This document shows, in pieces, positions 12,125 through 24,212 of a DNA stretch of 64,000 bases. This DNA comes from Osedax fenrisi (lineage: Eukaryota > Annelida > Polychaeta > Sabellida > Siboglinidae). Position 1 is the stretch's first letter; every line of letters begins with the position of its first letter. The DNA lies in contig OZ025243.1 in NCBI GenBank assembly GCA_964019155.1, forward strand, positions 41,378,679-41,442,678, written 5' to 3'. The notes beneath the pieces were generated by a model, which worked only from the letters and a program-made list of their open reading frames with translations, made no database searches and had not been told where the DNA came from. The position numbers and the translations under genes are program-made.

Positions 12125-12910
12125 TGTATATTTTATCACCTGCCAAGTCACGTGTTTTTTCACGTTACACGCGTATCGGGTAATTAGTACCTGTAATTAC
12201 TAATTACCGGTAATTAGTACACGACACGTGACTTATAACACGTGACGATATTACTAAATAGAATACTTGACGTCGTATACGAATGTATCGATCTTTCTAG
12301 ACTATGAGCGTATCTTCGATGTTTAATAAGTGCATAGAAACTCGTATATAAACTCGCTTTTATCGGGTTTTATCTCCCCGGTTTTATCGCGATTCCGCTA
12401 TAGTTATAGAGATACATTATAATAGGAAATAATTGTAAATATTAGTTAGTAAATAGTGAGATTGGATTCCTGGGATAACCTATATTGCTATAGCTATAGC
12501 TATATAGTAGAGTGCACTATGAGTTGCAGTCCGGGATGGTTTCAAAGTTATATATGTAATACACCACAATATAAGTAACATCTTAATATGGCCTGCGAAT
12601 TAACGCCTCCTCTATATATATATATATATATACACATGCTCACATTCACACATGCACAAATACACGTGTACACATATACACGCGTACAAGCTTACGCGCG
12701 TATACATTAACAGATGAGTGACGCGTGTTGTGTGCTGACGTTAGTAATGAAGGCGTAATTGACTACTAGTGTTCTATCGTGTAATGCGTCATACCACGTG
12801 TCTAACCTATTCTCCCCTATACGCGTGATACACGTGACGTGTAGCACGTGACTCGTACTTCGTGGTCACGTGGAACTTGATGCGCCGCACGCGTGACGTA
12901 TTCTAATTTC
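12125..12910. promoter_or_regulatory. Cluster of CACGTG palindromes inside intron 3 (tentative)
   Basis: At least seven CACGTG or CACGTGAC sites are packed here (for example AAGTCACGTGTTTT, GACACGTGACTTAT, AACACGTGACGATA, TACCACGTGTCTAA, ACACGTGACGTGTAGCACGT, GGTCACGTGGAACT), with ACGCGT and an inverted TAATTAGTAC/GTAATTAC group. CACGTG is the canonical E-box bound by bHLH-Zip factors such as USF/MITF/TFE. The composition is less AT-rich than its surroundings. The same motif precedes GPCR B. Function is inference only. Confidence 0.35.
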
Positions 12911-13000
12911 TCTGAATTGATGACATGTGATAACATTGTAAACACATACATAACAAGTTATATTTATAACTCGTGACATCACAACATACGTTTATTAATA

Positions 13001-13607
13001 TATATTAGTGCTGTAAAATTTCAAATCTCAAATATCAAATCTCAAATATCAAATCTCAAATCTTTTTTTTTCGGTTCGGTTCAAATCTTCAATTTTCGGG
13101 TATTTGGAAAGATTTGATGGTCTCAAATCTTTATTTTAAATTTAGTTTCGGTTCGGGTATCATGTCAGGTAATTGTTCGGGTAACGATCGATTAACATAA
13201 TTATGTAATAAGTTTCTTTCAACTATTTTAAAATATCCAATAAAATGTATAGATACTATTAATTCGATTATCAATTATGCCACCTATATGATAATATATT
13301 TAAAATCAAATAATGTTATCAAGGACACCGTTTCCTTGATTTATTATCCATTAATAACAATATTTAAAAAGTAATGTGTATATTCTGCATATTCCTGAAG
13401 GAATATCATTAGATTAAGTTTAAATGATTTATACTCTGTATTAATATATACAATTGTAATTCATAAACCGTTTAAAACTATATTTGTCTACAAGTACATT
13501 TTTAATACATATTTGACACTATGGTATATATATATATATATATATATATACTACTAGATATATCTACTAGATATATAGTCTAAATATAATATTTATATTT
13601 AGCCTTC

Positions 13608-13648
<41 letters not shown>

Positions 13649-14441
13649 TATAGCATATATGCCATATATGGTGTATATAGTATATAGGATTCCTCTTACA
13701 CCTTTACTAAATACTATATATTGACATATATATATATATATATATGATTATTAGAATAGTAACGTATTCAATAATTCAAGTAATTAATAATTATGTATTG
13801 TCAATTATTCAATTATAATTAATTAATTAATAATTATTTATCAATTATTATTATTAATTAATACAATTAATTATATACTATTTTAATAATTATTAATTAT
13901 TTAATTATAATTAATTGATTAATATTATTTGTAAATAAATTATTATTATTATTAAATAATAATAATTATTTATTAATTATTATAATTATTTAATAATTAT
14001 TATTATTATTTATTAATTATTATAATTATTTATTAATTATTATAATTATTTATTAATTATTATAATTATTTATTAATTATTATAATTATTTATAAATTAT
14101 TATAATTATTTATAAATTATTATAATTATTTATTAATTATTATAATTATTTATTAATTATTATAATTAATAATTAATTTAATTAATAATAATTATTTATT
14201 AATTTATTTATTATTATTAATAATAATGAATTAATTAATATCTCATTTTTTTTCTTCGTTAACTTATTTTAAAATATTATTAAAAGATTTGAAGTTCTCG
14301 AGAACATACCTAAATATGAGAGATTTGAAGTTCTCGAGAACTTGATATTTTTTTAAAGATTTGAAGTTCTCGAGAACAAACATTTTAAGATTTGAAGTTC
14401 TCAAGAACAACCAAGTATTTGAAATTTTACAGCACTAATAT
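13001..14441. mobile_element. 1.4-kb TIR element with subterminal repeats
   Basis: The left end TATATTAGTGCTGTAAAATT and the right end (exact reverse complement over 26 bp) bracket the region. Left subterminal DNA is a run of CAAATCTCAAATAT words; right subterminal DNA has four copies of GATTTGAAGTTCTCGAGAAC (the last with one change), each holding the 12-bp palindrome GTTCTCGAGAAC. The middle (13755-14240) is a long AATTATTATAATTATTTATT-type low-complexity array. No transposase frame, so it is non-autonomous. An end starting (C/T)AGTGCTG suggests hAT, but the flanking AT repeat hides the target duplication. Confidence 0.7.
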
Positions 14442-14982
14442 ATATATATATATATATATAATTATGTGTGTGTGTATATATATATGTGTGTGAGCTAAAC
14501 TCGCCGTTATAGTATCTATATATATATTATAGTATCTATAGATACTATAGTACTATAGATAATATCTATAGTACTATAGTACTATCTATTAGATATATAT
14601 CGGTTAGAATAAAAATGCTTACATTTAGTTTTAAATCAAATACAGTTCAATTATTAAATGTACCGAACTTTATAAATTGTAAAATAACTTGTAAAACAAC
14701 CTAAATAAATGAATTTTGTTATTGAATTTTACCATTAACACCGGTAAAGTTTTATAAAAGTATATATATATAGTTTATAATTGACATAGTTATGGGTTAT
14801 AGCAATCTTATATAGGAGGTTATATAGGTAAGGTTTGGAAATATATCACAATTAATAATGAATAACTAAATGAATCGATAAATAAGTGAATTGTAAAAAA
14901 TCCATAACTAGAGTTAATATATATATATATATAATTATGTGTATATATACCGAAGCCCATAACCCCATAACAGACCATAAAA

Positions 14983-15018
<36 letters not shown>

Positions 15019-15139
15019 TCGATATAAAGAAACTTTCTTTATATCGATGATATATATATATATTTATATATATGCATATATGTGCATATATGTATACATT
15101 TTAGAGAACCCGGTTGTACACTTTTAAATAATGGGTCCA
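14442..15139. other. AT-rich intron with small hairpins
   Basis: Contains (AT)n, a TATAGTATCTATAGATACTA palindromic stretch near 14515-14585, and an inverted repeat at 15017-15050 (CATCGATATAAAGAAA and its complement). No exon. Confidence 0.5.
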
Positions 15140-15251
15140 CTATAGACATGTGTATATTGACAGAGAATGTATATTGATACATAATGTCTACAGTGCACTG
15201 TAGACATTATGTATCAATATACATTCTCTGTCAATATACACATGTCTATAG
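15140..15251. repeat. Perfect 112-bp palindrome, no spacer
   Basis: The left arm 15140-15195 (begins CTATAGACATGTGTATATTG) and the right arm 15196-15251 are exact reverse complements over 56 bp with no loop, meeting at CAGTG|CACTG. The pairing ends abruptly at both ends. The sequence is not simple repeat. Confidence 0.95.
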
Positions 15252-15370
15252 ATATGTCAATAAATGTATATAATCATCATTATTATCAACTATATATATA
15301 TATATATATACTGAAACGAATGTCTATATATATATATATATATATTATACTTATATTAACTAAAGTAAGC

Positions 15371-15419
<49 letters not shown>

Positions 15420-15921
15420 CATATGTAATAAGTCTGATAGGCACACTCAGTCCTTAAACCAAAAAAAGTAGAGTACGTATTATGCATTAAATATATTTAT
15501 GTATATGCCATATTTCTTAAAGAAATGTATTGATATATAAACCGATCATCTCATTAATATATATATATATTAACCTATAATCGAGCCTATAGGCTTGCAT
15601 CGCCTATATATAGGCGATATATTTATACGATAATATGTTTCTGTGTTTATGTGTGCGGGGTAAAGGGAATGTGTACATATGTAAATGTGTATGTTTGTAT
15701 TAGAGTATACTATAATCACAGAATTTGCGAAGCAATCCTTATAATTTCCTAAAGTGTGGTATAGTATACTAATGTATATATTACGTAGTGTGTTATTCCA
15801 TTATACATATAATATAATTACTGAGGTTAAGACCCTAATGTCCCTACTGAGATGTTATTGTCATATTTAAATTAGATAATCTCAGCGATATTATGGCATG
15901 TGACATATGTGCGCTATATTG
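15252..15921. other. AT-rich intron with (AT)n
   Basis: (AT)n at 15374-15417. Bases 15724-15757 carry an inverted, degraded copy of the TTGCTTCGCAA hairpin word also found at 33396 and 40870. No coding signal. Confidence 0.45.
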
Positions 15922-15977
<56 letters not shown>

Positions 15978-15985
15978 ACACACAT
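15922..15985. repeat. (CA)n microsatellite
   Basis: About 30 uninterrupted CA units, then imperfect CA. It directly precedes a SINE body that has lost its tRNA-like head. Confidence 0.95.
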
Positions 15986-16000
15986 AATAACACATACATA

Positions 16001-16222
16001 ATTTTATAAAATGGGTCTTAAAATATTATTTAGAAGTGATCTTATATAATTGTGTATAAATAAATGATCGGCTCTCGTTAAAACCATGGATGCATTAACA
16101 TGAGAGCGGCTTCGAAGGGACATTAGAGCCATATATGGTTATAAGTGAAAACTTCATCTAAGTTCCTGGATGGGATGAAAGGACTCCACCAAATAAAAAT
16201 AACAATAACAATAACAATAACA
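16001..16222 (+). mobile_element. SINE copy 1 (body only)
   Basis: The body AAAATGGGTCTTAAAATATT...GATCGGCTCTCGTTAAAACC...ATTAGAGCCATATATGG...AAGTTCCTGGATGGGATGAA...GACTCCACCAAATAAAAAT ends in an (AACAAT)n tail. It matches copies at 25757-26027 (minus), 55120-55386, 60318-60540 and 62136-62410. The tRNA-related head is missing and replaced by a (CA)n run. Confidence 0.8.
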
Positions 16223-16385
16223 CGTGCATTACATAACAACACACGTGTGTAGAAATATTACGTAATCACACGTGATCTTACACTCGTGATTGTATACTAG
16301 TGTTTACTAGTGTTATTTCTATATGTTTAATTATACCTATTATTATATAACAATACATATTGTTATATATAATTATATATCTATA

Positions 16386-16481
16386 TAATCTCTCATCAAA
16401 TGATTTCAATTGTTATATACGTTATGTAATATGACAATTAAATATATACCTATTGTTATCATAAATAATTGGTTATATATA

Positions 16482-16527
<46 letters not shown>

Positions 16528-16963
16528 AACTCTCGGTAAGTCGGACTACGGATAAGTCGGACTTCTCGATAAGTCGTACACATATAGTTGGTTTGGTTGG
16601 ATTTGTATCTAGTTCAATGTTAAATTAATCGGATAAGTTGGATAAGTTGGATTGGATAAGTCGGAATATTTTATAAGTCGGACACTTATTATTGTCATTT
16701 TTATGATTTTTATACTGGATAAGACGGCTTTTTATAAATTGTCAGAAATGTTTACTTTAAATAATGTATATTATAATGTTAGTAAGTAATATTATTGAAT
16801 ACAACATGTTAGGTTGTTGTACATTTCGGTAATCCTTTACTTTAACTCATGCTGCGCTTCTTATGTATTATTTGCATGATATTTTGAATATCGGATAAGT
16901 CGGACATCTCGCTAAGTCGGACACTTTTTCGGTCCCTTGCGAGTCCGACTTATTGGGAGTTAA

Positions 16964-17011
<48 letters not shown>

Positions 17012-17145
17012 ATATATTATAATATTTATATAGGCTAACCACTTTACATTATATTTATAATAACAATAGGTATATATTTAATAGTCATAACAAAACGTAT
17101 ATAACAATGAAATCATTTGATATAGATAATAATATGGACACCTAA
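16386..17145. repeat. Foldback structure with about 100-bp arms
   Basis: The left arm (about 16386-16480, with CAAATGATTTCAATTGTTAT and AAATATATACCTATTGTTAT) and the right arm (about 17030-17145, its reverse complement with some mismatches) flank (AT)n runs and the pogo-like element at 16523-16966. The foldback is older, since the pogo-like element interrupts its AT-rich loop. Confidence 0.75.
16523..16966. mobile_element. Pogo/Tigger-like non-autonomous element
   Basis: The ends AAGTCAACTCTCGGTAAGTC and (reverse complement) CAGTTAACTCCCAATAAGTC are inverted repeats, with several subterminal copies of GATAAGTCGGAC. The element is flanked by TA on both sides. This end structure (CAGT.AACTC..., TA duplication) is that of pogo/Tigger-type Tc1-mariner elements. 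At 444 bp there is no transposase. Confidence 0.8.
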
Positions 17146-18954
17146 CCTAAATATGGATACTACGCTTCACAACTATATACAACATGTAAACATCCTATAA
17201 CAATAGCCTATATATATAACAATAGCCTATAGGCCATATATGACCTGTAGTGTAGGCACTACTTTAGTGAATATGTGGTACATCAATAATGAAGCATTAT
17301 TAATGATAGAAATTTGAATACGTTAATTGACAGGGAATTATATCAAACAAATCACGATACACTATATATGTATATATAATATTAAATTCGATGTCGACAT
17401 ATCTCTTAATAAATCACATTGTCTGATCACTAATTACAGATCACGTACACGTCTACGAACAATATCACTAAAAACGAATCTGTAACTCCTTATCTATTAA
17501 ATAACATTATAATTAACCTCATAACTAAATATACTCCATTTAAGACAAACTAATTACTATTCTCTCGGATTTGTCATGTTTAACTTACGATTTCAGTTTA
17601 ATTAAATAATTTATCAAGTAATTAAATAGCACATATCAACAATATTAGTCAAGTAGACTTTCACATTTACTAAAATAAATACAAATATTTCATAGAATCC
17701 GTCAAAAGTAACTATTTCCAAGAAATACTTTTATAATGCAACGGCGACAATAAAATGTTGTTAAGAAAACAATACTAGAAAGAACAGCATGTCCTACGAC
17801 ATTCCTTGGTCAAGTACTGTATAATAAGTTGTATTACCATTTATCATTTAAAATCAATAAAATATGTGACTCTAATGCTAAACTCTCGAATATCAAATCT
17901 CCCCCAAATCATGAAATATTATACACTGTTACTAAATATAGCGTTTCACTTATACTACATGTCTTCTTTCGCCCTTCCAACTTTTACCGATATTATAACT
18001 ACCTTCAAATAGTATTACCCTAACTATCCACTACCACTCAAACAGCATACCGTAAATAACAGTATAGCATCTAACATCGTTACTAACTTTAAATAAGTTA
18101 TTAAAGTTATATCAATTTAATAACTTTCCTAAACACTGACAATATCGCTACTTAGGTTATACTTATTAAGTAAAACACGAGCGTATCTCATATTAACTGA
18201 ACAAAACACACACCTATAGCTCGACCTATAAGCTATCTAACTATTCATAAACTATAGTTATACGCGTACCCTACTAATGTCGTATACAATAGTATACAAT
18301 AGTATACTATTTTTGTATACGGCCTAATTAGGTTAACATTAATGTTTAGGTTATTGTAACATTCCAACGACTTATTATTGTCAAGGTAATAGCATGTACC
18401 CCCCCGTGGTAAGAATGCTCGCAATACATCGCTACCATAGTGCATCACCTCCACACGCATATCTACATGATACATCGCAGTGTACCTATACATTACCGTG
18501 CATAGTAACGATCTTCGTGAAGACAGTCATATCGTAGGAACACCTACACAACTTTACTATAGTACATATATAACTATATACTATATATTATATATAGTAT
18601 ATAATATATATTATACATATAACTGACAATACTCGACTATTACTCGGATATCCAAATTATATAGTAGTTATTAATGTAGTGTATACACTCTAAATAAAGT
18701 ACAATAAGGAGGTGTAATGCTATAGTATTCTGTCCTCTTCATCGTACGTGTACTGTTCATGTTAACGCTGCATATACCCCACACAACATACACGCTATAG
18801 CTAATGTACGCTAACTTCCTCGTGACACATAACTTCATTATACCCCTGATAGTGGGGGGTTGCCACCCTGGTCTGTAGTATTGCTTCGTAGATGTTATAA
18901 AAGATGTTTACTTAAAGTATTACCCATTGGCCTGAAAATAATACATGTTTACAA

Positions 18955-19031
<77 letters not shown>

Positions 19032-19163
19032 CGAACGACAACAATAGAAAATTATTTTAAATCCCTCTTATTATAAGGAACAAGAAAACAAAACAGAAAT
19101 CAAATACAAATTTGTCTAATAAATATTATTATTATATGACGATTATTACGTGAGATGACCTAC
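17146..19163. other. Intron 3 of GPCR A, mostly featureless
   Basis: Bases 17350-18560 have a different texture from the rest: almost no (AT)n, more C on the plus strand. I could not place any transposon end or exon in it. Bases 18360-18560 are GC-richer, but the possible exon there does not fit the receptor. An (AT)n tract lies at 18955-19027. Confidence 0.4.
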
Positions 19164-19359
19164 CCTTGTGCTCGGTAGGAGGAAGCACAGTTGAAGGCCA
19201 AGTCCTACGACCCAGACGAACACAGCCATCGTCACCACGTGATACCTCTTCAGCGTGCACCTGTGGAAGATGGGAAACACCACCGCCAGGTAGCGCTCGA
19301 AACACAACAACGCCAGGTTGAACGAAGACGCCTGCACTAGACTCCAGTAGGGTAGATCG
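19164..19359 (-). CDS. Class A GPCR gene A, exon 3 (TM3-TM4)
   Basis: After the acceptor CCACCCCAG on the minus strand the frame reads DLPYWSLVQASSFNLALLCF, then ERYLAVVFP: the end of TM3 with the E/DRY-type ERY motif and the following loop proline. TM4 follows (VVTMAVFVWVVGLGLQ) with Trp4.50. It ends at LLPSTR before the donor AGG|GTAGGT. Length is 196 nt: one base completes the Ser codon begun by AG at the end of exon 2, and the exit phase is 0, matching exon 4. The joint reads KCIFWTS-DLPYW, which is natural for the start of TM3. GC content is far above the flanks. Confidence 0.92.
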
Positions 19360-19486
19360 CTGGGGTGGCGGGGAGGGGTCAGGGGTTAGGGTAACTGTTC
19401 CGGTAGTTATGGTTGTTTAAACGTATATTTATAATATTATATATAATATATTTATTATATATAATAATAGTATTTAATTATTAAAA

Positions 19487-19548
<62 letters not shown>

Positions 19549-19833
19549 TATCTAGTGTACTCTCGTAACACGTGGTTATTATATAATGTATAATACTTTA
19601 TCGGTTGTTAATAAAAACTTGTTATAATAACGGGTTTAGCATGTTTAATACGTAACGATAGGAATTGGGAGGTGTAAGTGTTGAGGGTGTAACGTTAACC
19701 CGGGGTAGCAGGTATGTGTAAGGTGTAAGTTGTAATCTATATATGAATATATGTATATCATCGCAAATGGTTTTTAATTATTCTGATAAAATATAACAAA
19801 TATTTAAATATACGTATTTATAATACACTAATG

Positions 19834-19878
<45 letters not shown>

Positions 19879-19928
19879 GGTTTTTTATGGGGTCAAGCGT
19901 ATACATAAAATACTAATTATATTAATGT
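19360..19928. other. Intron 2 of GPCR A with (AT)n
   Basis: (AT)n at 19491-19545 and 19837-19876; no exon. A GGTCAAGCGTATACAT word near 19893 resembles the end of the TIR element at 28348-29497. Confidence 0.45.
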
Positions 19929-20460
19929 TTTACAGAACAGAGCCCTGCGAATTATTCATAAGATAAATCGTTTCAAAAATATTGATTATATTTATAAAAA
20001 ATTAAATATACTAAAGTTCAATGACTTGAAAAAAGTATATATGTTAAATTATATGTATAAAGCATTTCACCATAAGTTAACTAATATTGTACAAGTAAAA
20101 TATGTCAAAAAATATTCAAGATATAATTGCAGAAATGATAAATTATTCCATATTAAAATGAGTAAACTCAATACAAAGATTAAATGTTTGTCTATTTCTG
20201 GTTGTATTCTTTGGAATGAATTTGATTTAATTATCAAAAATTCAATTACTTGTAGTATTTTTAAAAATAAGTTAAAAAAATTCTATATTAGTAAATATTG
20301 ATTCATCTAATTGTATTCATTCATTTTCTAGTTTACTTCATTTAAGAAACAGATATCGGAAACAGGAGCCAGCTTTAACAAGTGAACGACTTATCCTGAT
20401 ATTGAAGATATTATTTATTTATTATGCTATTATTATATTATTCAAATTTATTATTATTTT
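19929..20460 (+). pseudogene. LINE ORF2 3' end fragment (jockey/Rex-like)
   Basis: Bases 19929-20301 read in one frame LQNRALRIIHKINRFKNIDY...LNILKFNDLKKVYMLNYM and end WNEFDLIIKNSITCSIFKNK...FYISKY stop. This is the C-terminal domain (thumb to end) of a LINE polyprotein of the same kind as the one at 37070-39400 (compare LQNIAIRAIYNLQNRINTDE and WNNLENSFKTYLSKSVLK). It is 5' truncated. The 3' UTR begins at 20302 and seems to be interrupted by the RTE-like piece at 20560; its tail may be the block at 21480-21843. Confidence 0.75.
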
Positions 20461-20559
20461 GTATTGTTCGATTATACCTATATTTATTCTTATTTATTAC
20501 ATCTTGTTTCTTATATTACTCCTGTCTTACGTGTATTTAACGCTATAGCGAATATATTA

Positions 20560-21376
20560 TTACGTCATTCAGCTACAATATTAACGGATCTCAGTTACGC
20601 AGATGACATAGCTCTAGTATCCCAAGAAGTCGAACAAGCTCAACTCATGCTAACAAATATTGAAATAGAAGTCGCTAAAATCGGTCTCCATATAAATGCA
20701 AAGAAAACTGAAATAATGTCCTTTAACTACAACACACCAGTCAACATCGAACTAGAAAACTGCACTGCAATAGTAAAAGTCGTTAACAATTTCAAATACC
20801 TGGGTGCGTGGATGTTGAGCTCACAGAAGGACTTCGAAATTCGTAAAGCAATTTCGTGGTCAGCAATCCACAAAATGAATTCAATCTGGAAATCCAAAAT
20901 GAACATAAATCTGAAAATAAGAACCTTCAAAGCGACAATCGAGCCAATATTACTATATGGAAGCGAGTGCTGGACAATAGATGCTAGTCTACGTAAGAAA
21001 ATCGACGGATGCTATACCAGATTTTTAAGATTGGTGACCGATACTTCATGGAAAGAAAAGATAACCAACGTTCAACTCTATAGAGGACTGCCAAAGATTA
21101 CTGATGTCATTAAAGATAGAAGACTGCGACTAGCAGGTCATTGTATAAGACACAATGACGAAATAGCGCACAATCTAATATTATGGACGCCAAAGACCGG
21201 TAAAAGAAACAGAGGACGACAACCCAAAACATTTGTAGATATTCTAAAGAACGACTGTGACTGCGAAGAAGAAGACGAAATACGTTCATTGATGATGGAT
21301 CGTGCTGGATGGAAGAAATGTCAAGAACTGGTCGAGCGAGAGCTCGACTAAAGTAAGTAAGTAAGAATATATTCAT
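20560..21376 (+). pseudogene. RTE-like LINE, 3' part of reverse transcriptase ORF
   Basis: The frame holds the RT catalytic box in DLSYADDIALVSQEVEQAQ (YADD at 20596-20607), then GLHINAKKTEIMSFN, NNFKYLGAW, ILLYGSECWTI and the characteristic C-terminus RRLRLAGHCIRHNDE and WTPKTGKRNRGR, with stop at 21351. The 3' end is followed at once by TAAGTAAGTAAG, a short tandem tail. The 5' part (endonuclease and first RT boxes) is missing. About 260 codons are intact, so the insertion is fairly young. Clade assignment (RTE-like) is recognition of style. Confidence 0.8.
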
Positions 21377-21479
21377 AGCATGTAGGTTACTACATGCCTA
21401 CATACCTACCTAATACATACACATGACCGTTAATTATTCCTTATTACGGTTTTCTATGATAGAAAATATTATATACCAA

Positions 21480-21843
21480 TACAATCCTTTTGTACTAATA
21501 TACGAAGACATGTAGCCGATAAAGGCCATTCGGGCATGCCATGTGTTCATGTTGTGAGTAGATGTTTGCCGCACGTGATATTTGAGCTATTTGATTCACT
21601 ATGTAATTTAATTTCAGTATATATTATTATAGTTATGTTATTATCATATTTCTTTGTTTTTGTTCTTTAATACTTATATATTTTTGTGTGGAATCCTTTC
21701 TCGAAAGCATATTGCTATTAAAGGGTTCCTTTTTTACTCATTATTTAACTATATTATATTGTATACATATGCCATGTGTATTAATTATTAATTTTTGTAT
21801 ATTATACAAGTAAAATAAATATAATTCAATTCAATTCAATAAA
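21480..21843 (+). mobile_element. LINE 3' UTR with (AATTC)n tail
   Basis: The block GGAATCCTTTCTCGAAAGCA...ATTAAAGGGTTCC can form a stem, and it is followed by AATAAATATAATTCAATTCA, a pentanucleotide tail. This is typical of L2/CR1/jockey-type LINE 3' ends. It may be the displaced tail of the LINE at 19929. Confidence 0.55.
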
Positions 21844-22412
21844 CGGTGTTTAAATAAAATAATAATTCACATATTAATAATAATAATGATATAAATATTT
21901 GCGTATTATTATTATTATTATTATTATTTATTTGAGTTTATATAATTTTTAAATGATAATTAACAAAAGTGTTTATAATAACATGGTAATATAAGTACAA
22001 ATAAAATGATAATATATGTTCGTGATATATAAAATAACAAAAATTACTTTATAAATCGTGTGCATAAATTATAAAAAAAATAAACGAATATAAAATTATA
22101 AATTATAAATAAATGAGTTTTTAATAGTGTATTGAATGATGATGTTGATTCACGGGATCTTAAATCAATATCGAGATTATACTAATGTATAGTATATATT
22201 GTATAAATTGTATACATTGTATACACATATGTAGAGTACACATGGTCACACTATATATAGTGTGTATACACATGATGAAGACCACAAATTAAAGGTAATA
22301 CAAAAAATATAACTTACATAATATGTGATTTATTAGGGATTTAATTTATAATGAATCTAATCTATTATATTTAGTAAATATTATTTACTACATGGAGAAA
22401 AAGTATTCCATG

Positions 22413-22474
<62 letters not shown>

Positions 22475-22504
22475 AATATAAAATCATATTGGATATTAAT
22501 CAAA
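21844..22504. other. AT-rich intron
   Basis: No coding signal. (ATT)n at 21905-21928 and (AT)n at 22418-22470. A small palindrome around CACTATATATAGTGTG lies near 22247. Confidence 0.45.
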
Positions 22505-22650
22505 AGCCGTAAAATATCGAGTTGTAACCCGCGGTGTGACGCTGCGAAAGGGGTGTGTCATGATTACGTAATCACACGAATACGAGAACGAGTAGGAGGA
22601 GGCGGCGGCGGCTTTTTTGAATTGCTCGCGCGGTTCCGGTATAATAATTT
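22505..22650. promoter_or_regulatory. GC-rich island with ATTACGTAATCAC motif (tentative)
   Basis: A sharp rise in GC (GTAACCCGCGGTGTGACGCT, GGAGGAGGCGGCGGCGGCTT, TTGCTCGCGCGGTTCCGG) in very AT-rich DNA, containing ATTACGTAATCACACG as at 16258 and 45605. No ORF continues across it. It could be a regulatory element or an internal promoter of GPCR A, or the remnant of a first exon of another gene. Confidence 0.3.
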
Positions 22651-22751
22651 ATATCATCTGATATTACATCCAATATTCGTATTGTATTTAATCAAGGACA
22701 TGTCCTTGGTTTAATGGACCATTCCATGTATATATATATACGTATATATAC

Positions 22752-22794
<43 letters not shown>

Positions 22795-22925
22795 TTATAA
22801 ACTATAGTTATACAAAATCTAATTATATAAATATAAATATATTAAAATAATCCAATCTGTATTTGTTTACGTTATTAATGGCGAATGATAATTTAAAATG
22901 TGTTTGCATTGCGAGATACGATGTG

Positions 22926-23117
22926 ACAGGGATTGGGATAATATTATATTAAATATAAATTATAAATCATATTATATATTCAAAACCCGAAACCGGTTTC
23001 AGTATATACAATAACATTCTGAAACCGACCCGAAAAACAGATTAAAAACCCGAATCCAGTATGTTTAAAAAAACCCGAGACCGACCCGAAACTGACCCGA
23101 TACGTGAACATCCCTGC
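22926..23117. mobile_element. Possible short MITE with CAGGGAT ends
   Basis: The right end reads GTGAACATCCCTG, so its complement starts CAGGGATGTTCAC; the left end reads CAGGGATTGGGATA. Between them are repeated ACCCGAAAC/GACCCGA words. Only seven end bases match, and no target duplication is visible, so this is weak. Confidence 0.3.
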
Positions 23118-23129
23118 TATATATATACG

Positions 23130-23177
<48 letters not shown>

Positions 23178-23333
23178 CATATATAATTACATGGTGTATA
23201 TATGTTTAACCAGAGGAGGTTAAAGCCGTATCACATACCTTAATACAATATAACATTTTATGATATGAATATATTATTTTAGAGATGGTATAAAGATATA
23301 AAATAAATATATATGTATAATACAAATATAATA

Positions 23334-23367
<34 letters not shown>

Positions 23368-23372
<5 letters not shown>

Positions 23373-23800
23373 TGCTATTATTTACTATAACCATTATATA
23401 TTAACAATTACGCAATCATGTTATCACGTGGCTATAGTAATAGTAGAAACCTATAGGTTTCTTTATTACACTAAGTATAGAAGTACATCCTTATGTAACT
23501 CATTAAATGTAAATATAACTTATGTACATTCATATATAATGTAAATATTGTATATATATATATAATATATATTATATATATATATATATATGATTATATA
23601 AATATATATATATACAATGTATTAATATATTAATATATATATATATATATACAATATTTACATGTACTTAATGAATTAATGAGTTACATAAGGATATACT
23701 TCTATACTTAGTGTAATAAAGAAACATAGTCACGTGATACAACGATTGCGTAATTGTTAATATATAATGGTTATAGTAAATAATAGCAAATAATATATAA
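23368..23800. repeat. Foldback element, arms about 170 bp
   Basis: The left arm (from CTATTATTTACTATAACCAT through TTATCACGTGGCTATAG and GTATAGAAGTACATCCTTAT) is mirrored by the right arm (AAGGATATACTTCTATACTT ... GTCACGTGATAC ... TATGGTTATAGTAAATAATA complement) with few mismatches. The loop is AT repeat. Both arms carry one CACGTG and one ATTGCGTAATTGT-type site. Confidence 0.85.
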
Positions 23801-24123
23801 TATATAGGTATATAATACTACATAATATGTATTACATATATGTGTGAGTATATTCATAACTTAAATAATGTATATTATTTTCAGTGAGAATATTAATCAT
23901 TTATATATATACAGCAAAGCAGAATATACCGACTAGGTTATGTAATAAAGTATTTTAACCTTATAAGGTCCCAATACTTCACTATAAATATATGTTCAAT
24001 ATAACCGATAAGGACATAATTACATTTTTAAGTCACGCCCATATTTTAGCAGAACATAATAAATCATAAATAGTTTATTAGGATTAAATAATACACTATA
24101 CATATATTATATGTATAATATTG

Positions 24124-24212
<89 letters not shown>

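Noticed and set aside
18245..18560. Extra GPCR A exon (minus strand; for example CSYDMTVFTKIVTMHGN between TTGTGTAG and GTATAG)
   Set aside because: The TM4 to TM5 exons already join in phase, and this segment has no receptor motif.
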